Positions 26,555 through 35,048 of a stretch of 64,000 nt of DNA are shown here, piece after piece. Each line of letters opens with the position of its first letter. Within the stretch, counting starts at the first letter, position 1. This DNA comes from Bacteroidota bacterium (lineage in GTDB: Bacteria; Bacteroidota; Bacteroidia; AKYH767-A; 2013-40CM-41-45): the NCBI GenBank assembly GCA_016711505.1, contig JADJSV010000003.1:310001-374000 (forward strand), read 5' to 3'. Below the pieces are notes generated by a model. It was not told the origin of the DNA and made no database searches. It was given only the letters and a program-made list of their open reading frames with translations. Both the position numbers and the translations under genes were made by a program.

Positions 26555-28078
26555 ATGGCTATTATCAATTCAATCATTAGCTGGATCATGAAAAAGCGCA
26601 TTCATCAGATTGAGCTTTTTATGAAGTATCCTATGGAGGTACAGCAAGATTGGTTTTTCAGATTGATAGAGTCAGCAAAAAATACTGAATGGGGAATCAA
26701 ATATGATTTTAAAAGTATTCACAATTATGAAGAATTTAAAAACAGAGTTCCGATTCAGAATTATGAATCGATAAAGCCGTGCATTGACAGACTTATGGCT
26801 GGAGAACAAAATATTCTCTGGCCTTCTGATATAAAATGGTTTGCAAAGTCATCAGGAACTACTGCCGGAAAAAGTAAATTTATTCCGGTCAGCACTGAAG
26901 CAATGGAAGAATGCCATTTCAAAGGTGGAAAGGATCTGATCTCAATTTATTGCAATAACAATCCCAATACACAGATTTTTTCAGGCAAAGGATTAACCCT
27001 TGGCGGAAGTCATCATTTGAATATTGAGAATACAGAATCATTTTATGGCGATATCTCTGCGATCCTTATGCAGAACATGCCATTCTGGGCACAACTGATC
27101 AGAACCCCCGAACTATCAATTGCATTGATGGAGAAATGGGAAGAGAAGATAGAAAAAATGGTCGCTGCAACAGTGGCTGAAAATGTAACTAATATCAGCG
27201 GTGTCCCTACATGGACTGTTGTACTGGCAAAAAGAATTCTGGAAGTAACAGGAAAGAAAAATCTTCTGGAAGTCTGGCCGAATCTTGAATTGTTTATTCA
27301 TGGAGCTGTAAGCTTTACTCCTTACAAGGATCAATTCAAACAACTCATTCCATCCGATAAATTCAATTACGTAGAAACTTATAATGCTTCAGAAGGATTT
27401 TTCGGAATTCAGGATCAGCTTGATTCTGAAGAGATGCTATTGATGCTCGACTATGGCGTATTCTATGAATTTATGCCGATGGAAGAATATGGAAAAGAAA
27501 ATCCAAAAACAATTTCCCTTGGTGAAGTTGAGTTGAATAAAAATTATGCACTGGTCATTTCAACAAATGCCGGACTATGGCGTTATGTAATTGGCGATAC
27601 TGTGAAGTTCACATCAAAGTATCCCTTCAGAATTAAAATTACCGGAAGAACAAAATTGTTCGTCAATGCTTTTGGCGAAGAAGTGATCATTGAGAATACA
27701 GATCAGGCGATCAGAATTGCATGTGAAAAAACCAGTTCCATTGTGAAAGATTACACAGTTGCTCCAATATACTTTTCTGAAAAACAAAATGGAGCACACG
27801 AATGGTTGATCGAATTTGAAAAATCGCCGATGAGTCTGGAGTATTTCACAAATGTTCTTGACAATGCCTTGAAATCACTTAATTCAGATTATGAGGCGAA
27901 GCGATATAAAGATATTGCACTTCGCTTACCAATTGTTAAATTATTGCCTTGCGGTTCGTTTTATGAATGGATGAAGAGTAAAGGTAAGTTAGGTGGTCAA
28001 CACAAAGTTCCGCGATTAAGTAATGACAGAGATTTTATTGAAGAAATTGAGGCCGTGTTGAAGAAAGTAAATATTTGA
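26555..28078 (+). CDS. GH3 family acyl-acid-amido synthetase-like protein
   Basis: Member of the ANL-like GH3 superfamily known from plants, where it conjugates auxin or jasmonate to amino acids through an acyl-adenylate. ATP-binding motif I is seen as KSSGTTAGKSKFIPV (about residues 108-122), followed by YNASEGFFGIQ (motif II) and YVIGDTVKFTS (motif III). The protein has 507 residues, the usual length of bacterial GH3 proteins, which are frequent in Bacteroidota but have no settled substrate. The start is 12 nt after fabD, so the pair is likely co-transcribed. An acyl substrate is suggested by this neighbourhood, by inference only. Confidence 0.88.
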   Translation: MAIINSIISWIMKKRIHQIELFMKYPMEVQQDWFFRLIESAKNTEWGIKYDFKSIHNYEEFKNRVPIQNYESIKPCIDRLMAGEQNILWPSDIKWFAKSSGTTAGKSKFIPVSTEAMEECHFKGGKDLISIYCNNNPNTQIFSGKGLTLGGSHHLNIENTESFYGDISAILMQNMPFWAQLIRTPELSIALMEKWEEKIEKMVAATVAENVTNISGVPTWTVVLAKRILEVTGKKNLLEVWPNLELFIHGAVSFTPYKDQFKQLIPSDKFNYVETYNASEGFFGIQDQLDSEEMLLMLDYGVFYEFMPMEEYGKENPKTISLGEVELNKNYALVISTNAGLWRYVIGDTVKFTSKYPFRIKITGRTKLFVNAFGEEVIIENTDQAIRIACEKTSSIVKDYTVAPIYFSEKQNGAHEWLIEFEKSPMSLEYFTNVLDNALKSLNSDYEAKRYKDIALRLPIVKLLPCGSFYEWMKSKGKLGGQHKVPRLSNDRDFIEEIEAVLKKVNI

Positions 28079-28086
28079 TCAGACAG

Positions 28087-28878
28087 ATGCTCGTAAAAAG
28101 AATTCAGGTATTAATTTTGTTTGTCCTTTGTTGCGCCGCAACCGGCGATTATCATCAGATAAATTCAATTCCTTTCTCAAATCTTTCTTTTCTGACAACT
28201 GATAAGCTGGGAAACACTTATGTGATAATTGGAAATCAATTACTGCAATTCGATCCAAATGGCAAGCCAATTGCAAATTTCAGCAGGAATAATCTCGGGA
28301 GTATTAGAAGTATTGATGCGTCAAACCCAATGAAGATTCTGATGTTCTATCCCGACTTTGCACAATTAGTTGTCTTGAACAATAAGCTTGCAGAGCAATC
28401 TTCAATCAATCTGAGAGCATCAGAGATCAATCAACCAATTGTGGCATGTGGTTCTGAAAACGGCGGGTACTGGATCTACGATAACGATGATGATCAGTTG
28501 AAAAAGCTTGACCTCAATCTGCAGATCGCCTATCAGAGTGGTAATCTTACACAGGTATTAGGATACAAAGTACAACCTCGTTTTCTCACAGAAGGTTCCG
28601 GATTTGTTTATATGAGTGATCCGGAAAATGGTATTTTAGTATTTGACCTTTTCGGTACATATTACAAATTATTGCCATTCAAAGGGCTGAAGTCGTTTCA
28701 AGTGATCGATCAGAATATTCTCTTTGTAAAAGAGAATAAATTGTTTAGATATGATTCCAAAACTGCTGCTGAACAGGAAGTTTTACTTCCGGTTCATGAT
28801 TCAATTTTAAATGCAAGAATCGAAGGTCAGCAACTTTATTTATTAACAAGTGACTCACTGAGTTTTTATTCTTTTTAG
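28087..28878 (+). CDS. Secreted hypothetical protein, propeller-like
   Basis: Not assignable to a named family. A hydrophobic N-terminus (RIQVLILFVLCCAATG) looks like a signal peptide; the Cys pair is not a good lipobox. The remaining 240 residues resemble beta-propeller blades (LTTDKLGNTYVIIGNQLLQFDPNGKPI, YWIYDNDDDQLKKLDLNLQI, VYMSDPENGILVFDLFGTY). I chose the ATG; a TTG at 28075 would overlap the GH3 stop by four bases and would indicate coupling. It probably sits in the periplasm or outer membrane. Confidence 0.75.
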   Translation: MLVKRIQVLILFVLCCAATGDYHQINSIPFSNLSFLTTDKLGNTYVIIGNQLLQFDPNGKPIANFSRNNLGSIRSIDASNPMKILMFYPDFAQLVVLNNKLAEQSSINLRASEINQPIVACGSENGGYWIYDNDDDQLKKLDLNLQIAYQSGNLTQVLGYKVQPRFLTEGSGFVYMSDPENGILVFDLFGTYYKLLPFKGLKSFQVIDQNILFVKENKLFRYDSKTAAEQEVLLPVHDSILNARIEGQQLYLLTSDSLSFYSF

Positions 28879-28939
28879 CTTTAGCACTTTATTCTGAATA
28901 GACACGAACTTAACCTAAACCAAACCAAACAATATCCCC

Positions 28940-29695
28940 ATGGCTTCTAAAAGCATTTCATTGCGGAAAACGAATCATAAATCTACCGTGAAGTCTGAAT
29001 CAACAACCAAATCAACTGCAAAGGCAGCACCTGTAAAATCTACAGAGAAATATGCGCCAACGAAAAAACAATTAGCTCCGCTGCACATTGCAATTGCAGG
29101 AAATATCGGTGCCGGTAAAACAACTCTTACTAATCTTCTTTCCAAAAACATGAAATGGGAAGCACATTATGAAGATGTTGATGAAAATCCTTACCTGAAC
29201 GACTTTTATGAAGATATGCAACGCTGGTCGTTCAATCTTCAGATTTATTTCCTGAACTCACGCTTTGAACAAATTGCAAAAATTCGTCAGAGTGGCAAAA
29301 CTGTTATTCAGGACAGAACTATTTACGAAGATGCTCACATCTTTGCGCCAAATCTCCATTCAATGGGGCTGATGACGACCCGTGATTTTAATAATTACCA
29401 GTCACTTTTTACAGTGATGACAAAATTCGTTTCACCTCCCGATCTTTTGATCTATCTGCGTGCAAGTGTTCCTACACTTGTAAACCAGATCAGCCGTCGT
29501 GGTCGTGATTATGAAAATTCTATCCGCATCGATTATCTGAAACGTCTTAACGAGCGTTATGAGGCATGGATCTCCACTTACGATTCAGGAAAACTTCTGA
29601 TCATTGATATCGATGACCTCAATTTCGCCGACAACCAGGAAGACATGGGCAAGATCATCAATAAGATCAATGCTGAGATTAACGGATTGTTTTAA
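28940..29695 (+). CDS. Deoxynucleoside kinase family protein
   Basis: Phosphorylates deoxynucleosides in nucleotide salvage. A basic, Ser/Thr/Lys-rich N-terminal extension of about 45 residues precedes the kinase domain, which starts LHIAIAGNIGAGKTTL with the P-loop GNIGAGKT. The catalytic DRT motif is in QDRTIYEDAHIFAPN and the Arg-rich lid in RRGRDYENSIRIDYLKRLNERYEAW. It resembles the dGK/dCK/TK2 family rather than TdK of type II. The N-terminal extension is low complexity and of unknown role. Confidence 0.9.
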   Translation: MASKSISLRKTNHKSTVKSESTTKSTAKAAPVKSTEKYAPTKKQLAPLHIAIAGNIGAGKTTLTNLLSKNMKWEAHYEDVDENPYLNDFYEDMQRWSFNLQIYFLNSRFEQIAKIRQSGKTVIQDRTIYEDAHIFAPNLHSMGLMTTRDFNNYQSLFTVMTKFVSPPDLLIYLRASVPTLVNQISRRGRDYENSIRIDYLKRLNERYEAWISTYDSGKLLIIDIDDLNFADNQEDMGKIINKINAEINGLF

Positions 29696-29696
29696 G

Positions 29697-29916
29697 AAGG
29701 TCAAAGTTAAGAGTCAAAAAGAAGGTCAAAGGTCAAGTAAATTAAGACCTTATACGTTTACCTTAAGCCATAAATAAAAAAGATAAAGCCCGAAATTTTT
29801 TCGGGCTTTATCTTTTTTGACCTTTGCCCTTTGACCTTTGACCTTTGACCTTTGACCTTTGACCTTTGACCTTTGACCTTTGACCTCTGACCTCTGACCT
29901 CTGACCTCTGACCTTT
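29697..29916. repeat. Large heptad array (14 GACCTTT-type units) with nested terminator
   Basis: Fourteen tandem 7-nt units fill 29819-29916: GACCTTT, GCCCTTT, seven GACCTTT, four GACCTCT, then GACCTTT. The complementary units (AAGGTCA, AGGTCAA) occur at 29697-29736, so the whole stretch can fold back on itself around the terminator at 29783-29817. Read on the reverse strand, the array begins exactly at the TAA stop of the next gene, the stop forming part of the first unit. Confidence 0.92.
29783..29817. terminator. Bidirectional terminator between convergent genes
   Basis: GATAAAGCCCGAAA pairs with TTTCGGGCTTTATC around a TTTT-rich turn, flanked by A residues on one side and T residues on the other. 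It therefore works for both the kinase gene and the reverse-strand gene. Confidence 0.9.
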
Positions 29917-30607
29917 AAGAATATCTCGCTATATAATCACTCAACTCATCCACACTGCTATTGAACGTAAAAGAGTTGTAGGTCTGAAAGTATCGGTTAC
30001 GGTCTACTGTTCTTCCGTATGCGAATTTTGCAAATTCCAGTCGGCTGGAATCGAAAGTGAATAAGTTCAAGATCCTTATTACCTGATCTGTTGACAGATA
30101 TTTATCAGAAATAATTTGTTTCGAAACATTCAATCGTGAACTATCGAAGTTGATATTATTTAGAGTATTCAAGAGTTGATTGAATTCTGAATCACAGATT
30201 GGTGTAATGGCATTTTGATAAACTACCTGTGTCTGGTATGGATTGTTGCAATGGTTGTCAGGATAAGTATATGCCGGAGCAAGAGCAAGAATATTTACGA
30301 TTCGGATCCTTCCGGTTCTTTCATAGACTGCATTTACTGCTGAATTGAAAGGGACGTTTACATATCCACTGTATACTTCTCGTAAGTTGTGTCCGGCTCT
30401 TGTTTTGAATATTCTTACAAAATGATTGCCCGGATTAAGATTTTGAATTGTAAAATTTCTGTCGGGAGCACTTACGTGTTGATGGTCTACCTGAACAGCA
30501 AAAAGATAATTACCGGTCGTGCGCAGATTTAATACAGATCCTTGCGCATGCGCTACAGATATTGTTACAAGAATCTGGATGAGTAGAGTAAAGATTACCT
30601 TTTTCAT
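29915..30607 (-). CDS. Secreted DUF4476 family protein
   Basis: Signal peptide MKKVIFTLLIQILVTISVAHAQ, then a short Ig-like N-terminal region and a C-terminal DUF4476 domain with its repeated LNxINFDSSRLxxxKQII and FTFDSSRLEFAKFAY motifs (about residues 135-215). DUF4476 is widespread in Bacteroidota envelope proteins with no known activity. The start is the ATG of the signal peptide; a longer frame to 30655 does not encode one. The stop codon TAA is the first three bases of the flanking heptad array. Confidence 0.85.
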   Translation of the reverse strand: MKKVIFTLLIQILVTISVAHAQGSVLNLRTTGNYLFAVQVDHQHVSAPDRNFTIQNLNPGNHFVRIFKTRAGHNLREVYSGYVNVPFNSAVNAVYERTGRIRIVNILALAPAYTYPDNHCNNPYQTQVVYQNAITPICDSEFNQLLNTLNNINFDSSRLNVSKQIISDKYLSTDQVIRILNLFTFDSSRLEFAKFAYGRTVDRNRYFQTYNSFTFNSSVDELSDYIARYS

Positions 30608-30686
30608 AAAATTGGATTTTAATTGTTTCGGGGGCAATTCCAATTCGTGTGCCAAAGTTTTTAATGTTGATTTTTTTGTTGGTCAG

Positions 30687-30884
30687 CAAACCTGTTTTCT
30701 GCGCAAAACCTGCGGAATTTGCGAGATCTGTGGGATAATAAATTGCGCTTAATTTTCTCCCGCAGATCCCGCAGAACTCGCAGATTTTCCGCAGATCATT
30801 TTAAGCACTACACTAAAGAGCAATCCAGCAGAACTCGCAAATTTTGCGCAGATTTTTTAAAGCACCTGGCTAAAGAGCAACAGA
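30687..30884. repeat. CGCAGA-class array with a 57-bp direct duplication
   Basis: Units such as CCCGCAGATCCCGCAGAA and TTTTCCGCAGAT fill the gap and are partly complementary to the left part (TGCGGAATTTGCGAGATC). A 57-bp unit starting GCAGAACTCGCA at 30771 recurs at 30828, both ending in CTAAAGAGCAA. The second copy runs into the 3' end of the downstream reverse-strand gene. Confidence 0.8.
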
Positions 30885-31219
30885 AACAAAATAAAATTAG
30901 AGATCAGAAGTGGGGTAAAAGTTCTTTTACCTGAAGTACTGAAAACCAAAATGCATACAACAGTTTCCATAGTCAGCGCAAGAGCAAACATGAGAAATGG
31001 GATCAGCATTAAATTGACAGATGAAAAAATAAAACCACCTATGGAAGCAAATGCAAAGAAGACAAAAGTTCCTGTGAAGAACATAGCAGTGGCCTTCAAA
31101 CTTGTATCTGTTGTGATAAAACGGATAAGAGCAAATTTGAGAAGCAAGGCAATCAATGTAAAATACCAGTATTCAATTGTAAGTTGAAGCAGGACACTTG
31201 TGAAAAAACCGTTTGACAT
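30857..31219 (-). CDS. Small four-helix membrane protein of unknown function
   Basis: 120 residues with four hydrophobic segments (about 15-33, 44-65, 68-92, 100-120) and no recognisable family. The 3' end, encoding FILFLLLFSQVL and the stop, lies within the second copy of the 57-bp intergenic repeat, so the natural C-terminus may have been replaced by repeat DNA. It sits just downstream of the flavin reductase-like gene (18 nt) and is probably co-transcribed with it. Confidence 0.65.
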   Translation of the reverse strand: MSNGFFTSVLLQLTIEYWYFTLIALLLKFALIRFITTDTSLKATAMFFTGTFVFFAFASIGGFIFSSVNLMLIPFLMFALALTMETVVCILVFSTSGKRTFTPLLISNFILFLLLFSQVL

Positions 31220-31237
31220 TTTTCAAACCTACATAAA

Positions 31238-32134
31238 TTATTTGTTCAAACAAAGCAACACTTTCCATGCTTCTTCAACATGCTTTTGTTCGAGAAGGGT
31301 CTTGGCTAATTCGTGCAGTTTCCTTTGCAGCGTACTTTCATCATGACCATATCTTGTAAATAACTCTTTCATGAAATCACGTCTGCGGAATTCTTCTATT
31401 TCAGTATGATCCGGCAAGTGAATGACGTTTCCAAGCTGCCCTAAATTATTGCCAGTAAGTATAGTACTGTTCCGAATAGATTCCGGTAACTGATCGATTC
31501 CCATTCCCAATGAACTGTTTGGTTTTGCAACATCGAAGATTGCATTTCCTGAAGCTCTGCAATAAAGATCACCGCCCATTCTTGCAACAAGATCGATCTT
31601 GTGAGCATCAATTTTATTGTCTTCGTTCAGAACACTTTTATCAATATGCATCAATAGTATTTCGCAAATGATCAGGTTTGCTGCACCTCCCTGATCACCC
31701 ATTTCTTTCACCTCAACAACTTTGCATTCCATCTGAACCGGTGATTCTTTTACTCTGTATGGACGGATGAGTTCGGATTTAACCGGAGTAAAGCCAGCCT
31801 TGATAAATTCAGAAACTCCTTTTGGATATTCTGTACTTGCAAGTGACATTTGATGCACCATTGCATAGTTCACAACATTGATGACAACTTCTTTTGTTTC
31901 GTAAATATTTTCAAGCGTATGCTTAATTGTATTGTCACGCACGCGCCGCGCAGGTGAAAAGACTACTGTAGGCGGGTTACTCCCAAAGGCATTAAAGAAA
32001 CTGAACGGCGCAAGATTCATATTGCCGTCTTTATCGATCGTGCTCGCAAATGCAATCGGACGCGGTGCAATTGCGGCCAACATATAACTATGCAGCACTC
32101 CTGTTTTTATTTCTTTGGGATCAATTTTAAACAT
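31238..32134 (-). CDS. Flavin reductase-like domain protein
   Basis: FMN-binding split-barrel protein of the flavoredoxin/HpaC-related family: AAIAPRPIAFASTIDKDGNMNLAPFSFFNAFGSNPPTV matches the FMN site. The N-terminal domain (about 1-200) is followed by an unusual C-terminal helical region of about 95 residues. Such proteins use FMN in electron transfer or as the reductase part of monooxygenases; no partner monooxygenase is adjacent. The 298-residue length matches the long Bacteroidota version. Confidence 0.87.
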   Translation of the reverse strand: MFKIDPKEIKTGVLHSYMLAAIAPRPIAFASTIDKDGNMNLAPFSFFNAFGSNPPTVVFSPARRVRDNTIKHTLENIYETKEVVINVVNYAMVHQMSLASTEYPKGVSEFIKAGFTPVKSELIRPYRVKESPVQMECKVVEVKEMGDQGGAANLIICEILLMHIDKSVLNEDNKIDAHKIDLVARMGGDLYCRASGNAIFDVAKPNSSLGMGIDQLPESIRNSTILTGNNLGQLGNVIHLPDHTEIEEFRRRDFMKELFTRYGHDESTLQRKLHELAKTLLEQKHVEEAWKVLLCLNK

Positions 32135-32244
32135 AAATGTTTTTTGGTGATGCGAAGATACGGAATTGTGCGGTGCATGGTAAGGTAAGTCATAAGTTAC
32201 AAGCCGATTTTATTTTGTTGGATAATGCTTGAGTATTTAGTTAG

Positions 32245-32375
32245 AAGGTCAGAGGTCAAGGGTCAAAGGTCATGGGTACTAAAATTTTTTTCGAGTAGTC
32301 TGACTTTTAGTGACATTTTAAAATAAGTAATAACATCACATCAACGCGTGACCTCTGACCTTTGACCTTTGACCT
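32245..32375. repeat. Heptad inverted repeat pair (GGTCAAA / GACCTTT class)
   Basis: The left arm AAGGTCAGAGGTCAAGGGTC plus AAAGGTCATGG is complementary to CGTGACCTCTGACCTTTGAC plus CTTTGACCT (32347-32375), separated by about 70 nt without obvious content. It belongs to the same sequence class as the array at 29697-29916. No other feature is seen in this 296-nt gap. Confidence 0.85.
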
Positions 32376-32430
32376 GATTTACCACACAAGTCCGGACCAT
32401 GCAGACAATAAAATCACCGTCTGAAAGAAA

Positions 32431-32760
32431 CTACTTAAGCCGCATTAGAAGCACAGCCACAAAAATCAACATTCCGATAACAAAAAGCAAAACGATCAAA
32501 TTGTTTATTCCGATAAAGTCAAAGACACTTTTCTTTGTGTTGAATTTTTTTCTTCCTTTTTTGCGGAGGTCACGGATGATGTTGGCTGACTTAAGTGAAT
32601 CGTCCATTTGTGAAACACCGTTCATAGCCTCTTCACAGAAAGAACACTCCTGCATGTGTTTCTCCATGCGGTGCATTTCCTGAGGTGAAAGCTGTTTGCT
32701 GTGATAAGCAAAGATCTCTTCTCCGGTTAGGTGACGATATTTTGATGAATGATTCTCCAC
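32431..32760 (-). CDS. Putative zinc-finger anti-sigma factor
   Basis: 109 residues: an N-terminal zinc-binding anti-sigma-like motif (HMQECSFCEEAM, with an upstream His, HxxxCxxC), a basic linker, and one C-terminal transmembrane helix (NNLIVLLFVIGMLIFVAVLLM). This is the layout of membrane-bound ZAS anti-sigma factors, although the periplasmic sensor domain is absent. It starts two bases after the stop of the ECF sigma gene, supporting a sigma/anti-sigma pair. No target gene is visible. Confidence 0.75.
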   Translation of the reverse strand: MENHSSKYRHLTGEEIFAYHSKQLSPQEMHRMEKHMQECSFCEEAMNGVSQMDDSLKSANIIRDLRKKGRKKFNTKKSVFDFIGINNLIVLLFVIGMLIFVAVLLMRLK

Positions 32761-32761
32761 T

Positions 32762-33316
32762 TTATTTTTTATGCAATAAGATTAATTTCAAATTTCTTTT
32801 TCCGTTCTGAATAAAACTTTTAACCTGATTAAGATTAAATCCTGTCTTCTCTGTAATTTCTTTATACGATAGTTCCTGTATATAGAATAATTCAATGCAT
32901 AGCTTTTGTTCAGAGTTGAGTTGATCGATTGCCACTGATAGGTTCGGCAAATGAACATTGAACTCAGGAATAGATTCTTCTTCTTCTACCAATTCAGACT
33001 GATAGGAGAGAGGTGTAGTTTCTTTACGTTTTGAAAGCTGACGTAAACTATGATTTTTTGTAACGACATGTAACCAGGAAGAAAAGTTTTTGATATCATA
33101 CCTGTTCAGGTCGCGACCAAGATTTTCAAAAATATGCAGAACAGCGTCCTTACAATCTTCTTCATCTTTCAGGTAATTATAGCTTACTCCATAAACAAGG
33201 TGACTGTAACGATCGAATAATACTCCAATTATGGAAGGATTACCTGTCTTGCGGAAATCAGTGATGAGTTCTTCATCTGAAAGTAAAGATGGATTTTTTG
33301 ACCTTAAAAATCTCAA
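32762..33316 (-). CDS. ECF-type RNA polymerase sigma factor
   Basis: Region 2 is in LVYGVSYNYLKDEEDCKDAVLHIFENLGRDL and NFSSWLHVVTKNHSLRQLSK, region 4 in LNSEQKLCIELFYIQELSYKEITEKTGFNLNQVKSFIQNGKRNLK. The 184-residue size without regions 1 and 3 is typical for ECF sigma factors, which direct polymerase to envelope-stress or transport genes. The reverse-strand neighbour is the presumed membrane anti-sigma factor. The next feature on the other side is the tRNA-Leu promoter region. Confidence 0.9.
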   Translation of the reverse strand: MRFLRSKNPSLLSDEELITDFRKTGNPSIIGVLFDRYSHLVYGVSYNYLKDEEDCKDAVLHIFENLGRDLNRYDIKNFSSWLHVVTKNHSLRQLSKRKETTPLSYQSELVEEEESIPEFNVHLPNLSVAIDQLNSEQKLCIELFYIQELSYKEITEKTGFNLNQVKSFIQNGKRNLKLILLHKK

Positions 33317-33405
33317 AATCAGTAGCGTTTATTTATAAGTAACGTTCGGTCAATGATACAATTTATAGAAAGATCGGGAAAATCATTTTTTCCATAAATT
33401 ATGTG

Positions 33406-33437
33406 TTGGAGTTTCAGATTATTTTAATGTATCTTCG
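33406..33437 (+). promoter_or_regulatory. Promoter for tRNA-Leu
   Basis: TTG (33406-33408), 21 nt, then TATCTTCG (33430-33437), a TTCG variant of the Bacteroidota -7 box, about 45 nt before the tRNA. Confidence 0.55.
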
Positions 33438-33482
33438 CGTCCCGTTTTGAAAGAAACGTTCTTCTAAATAATATTGTTAATC

Positions 33483-33562
33483 GCGGGCGTGGCGAAACTG
33501 GCAGACGCACTAGACTTAGGATCTAGCGGGCAACCGTGTGGGTTCGACTCCCTCCGCCCGCA
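33483..33562 (+). tRNA. tRNA-Leu (anticodon UAG)
   Basis: An 80-nt class II tRNA. The acceptor stem GCGGGCG pairs with CGCCCGC, followed by discriminator A; CCA is not encoded. The anticodon stem CTAGA/TCTAG encloses CTTAGGA, with TAG in the anticodon position, reading CUN leucine codons. A long variable arm (GCGGGCAACCGTG) and the T loop GTTCGACTC confirm Leu. Confidence 0.97.
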
Positions 33563-33577
33563 CTAACTTTAACCTCA

Positions 33578-33602
33578 AAAATCCCGAATATTTCGGGATT
33601 TT
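33578..33602 (+). terminator. Terminator between tRNA-Leu and tig
   Basis: AAAATCCCGAA pairs with TTCGGGATTTT around a three-base loop, followed by GTGTTT. It ends only 20 nt before the trigger factor start, so it may reduce read-through from the tRNA promoter into tig. Confidence 0.7.
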
Positions 33603-33621
33603 GTGTTTAAACCCATTCATC

Positions 33622-34995
33622 ATGAATATTTCTAAAAGCCAGATCGACGATTTAAATGCGATCATTTCCATTGAACTAAAGCCTGAAGATTATCAAGGTC
33701 GGGTGAATAATGTTCTCCGTAACTATGTTAAGACAGCAAAAGTACCCGGATTCCGTCCCGGACATGTGCCAATTGGTATGGTGAAAAAAATGTATGGTAA
33801 GGCTGTCTTAGTTGAAGAATTGAACCGCATGCTGAGTGAAGAACTGGGGAAATATATCTACTCTAATAAGATCGAAGTCCTTGGCTCGCCGCTTCCTAAA
33901 CGAGCTTCCAGCGAGATCATCTTTGAAGATGGCCGCGATTTTAAATTTGAATATGAAGTGGGTCTGGCTCCATCGTTCAATGTCGTAACTCCTGCTACAA
34001 AGATCCCTTACTACCTTGTTAAGATTGATGATAAAATGGTAGAAGACGATATTAATGACGTTCGCCGTCGTTATGGTAAGTTCTCTAATCCGGAAGTATC
34101 GGATGAGACAACTATATTTTATGGTGAATTCAATGAACTTGATGAAGACAGACAAATAAAAGAAGGTGGAAATAAAACAACGACTACTTTATCTTTAGAA
34201 ATGATCACCGATGCAGACAAAAGATCGAAATTTATCGGCTTGAAAAAAGAAGATACGATTGATTTTACTCCAGTGGATACTTTCAATAGCGAAGCTGAAG
34301 TTTCAGCATTGTTGAAAGTGGATAAAGACAGTCCTGCATTGCATTCTGCATATCGCTTTACAATAATGACTGTTAATAAAGTTGAAAAAGCAGAATTGAA
34401 TCCGGAATTGTTCGACAAGTTATTCGGTCCGGGAGTTGTTTCGACTGAAGATGAATTCAGAACGAAGATCCGTGAAGGTATTGCATCTTATTTCGAAAAA
34501 GAGAGTGATAAGAAACTTCGTAAGGATATGAAGTTAATGTATCTTGAAAATAATTCTTTTCCATTGCCGGATGAATTTCTGAAAAGAATGCTGAAAGCAA
34601 ATCAGGAAAAAGAAGTTGATGAGCACACTTTTGATCACGACTATTACCATATTTCTGAAGATCTTCGATGGAACCTTGTTCAGGAGAAAATTGCAAGTGC
34701 AAACAATGTACAAGTAAGTCCTGAAGAAGTAAATGAAGTCGCAAAACAAATGGTTATTCAGCAATTCTCACAATATGGCGTACCGGCTCCCGAAGATGAA
34801 AAACTTACGGAACTGGCAAATAATTATCTCCAGTCTGAAAATAACGGCGAAAGAGTTGAACGTATCATCCGCGATAATAAGGTCTTTGATGTTTTGAAAA
34901 AAGAAATCAAACTTGATATGATTGAAATGCCATATCAGGAATGGGTCGATAAGATGAATGAGAAGACACAACATGAAGTGGAACATCATCACTAA
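33622..34995 (+). CDS. tig: Trigger factor
   Basis: Ribosome-bound chaperone with peptidyl-prolyl isomerase fold, 457 residues. The ribosome-docking signature is GFRPGHVPIGMV (about residues 40-51), followed by a central FKBP-like region and the C-terminal chaperone arms. The start giving MNISKSQIDDLNAII was chosen because the frame upstream runs into the tRNA. The C-terminus ends in a natural HHH. It is followed by clpP and clpX, the classical tig-clpP-clpX order. Confidence 0.95.
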   Translation: MNISKSQIDDLNAIISIELKPEDYQGRVNNVLRNYVKTAKVPGFRPGHVPIGMVKKMYGKAVLVEELNRMLSEELGKYIYSNKIEVLGSPLPKRASSEIIFEDGRDFKFEYEVGLAPSFNVVTPATKIPYYLVKIDDKMVEDDINDVRRRYGKFSNPEVSDETTIFYGEFNELDEDRQIKEGGNKTTTTLSLEMITDADKRSKFIGLKKEDTIDFTPVDTFNSEAEVSALLKVDKDSPALHSAYRFTIMTVNKVEKAELNPELFDKLFGPGVVSTEDEFRTKIREGIASYFEKESDKKLRKDMKLMYLENNSFPLPDEFLKRMLKANQEKEVDEHTFDHDYYHISEDLRWNLVQEKIASANNVQVSPEEVNEVAKQMVIQQFSQYGVPAPEDEKLTELANNYLQSENNGERVERIIRDNKVFDVLKKEIKLDMIEMPYQEWVDKMNEKTQHEVEHHH

Positions 34996-35016
34996 GAGTC
35001 GAGAATAGAGAAAAAA

Positions 35017-35047
35017 GGAAGGCCGGTACAGAGTATCGGCCTTTTTT
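35017..35047 (+). terminator. Terminator after tig
   Basis: AAGGCCG pairs with CGGCCTT (35037-35043) and a T-tract follows. It separates tig from clpP, so clpP probably has its own promoter. Confidence 0.8.
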
Positions 35048-35048
35048 T

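Noticed and set aside
29819..29916. CRISPR-like array
   Set aside because: Units are only 7 nt with no spacers of uniform length and no cas genes nearby.
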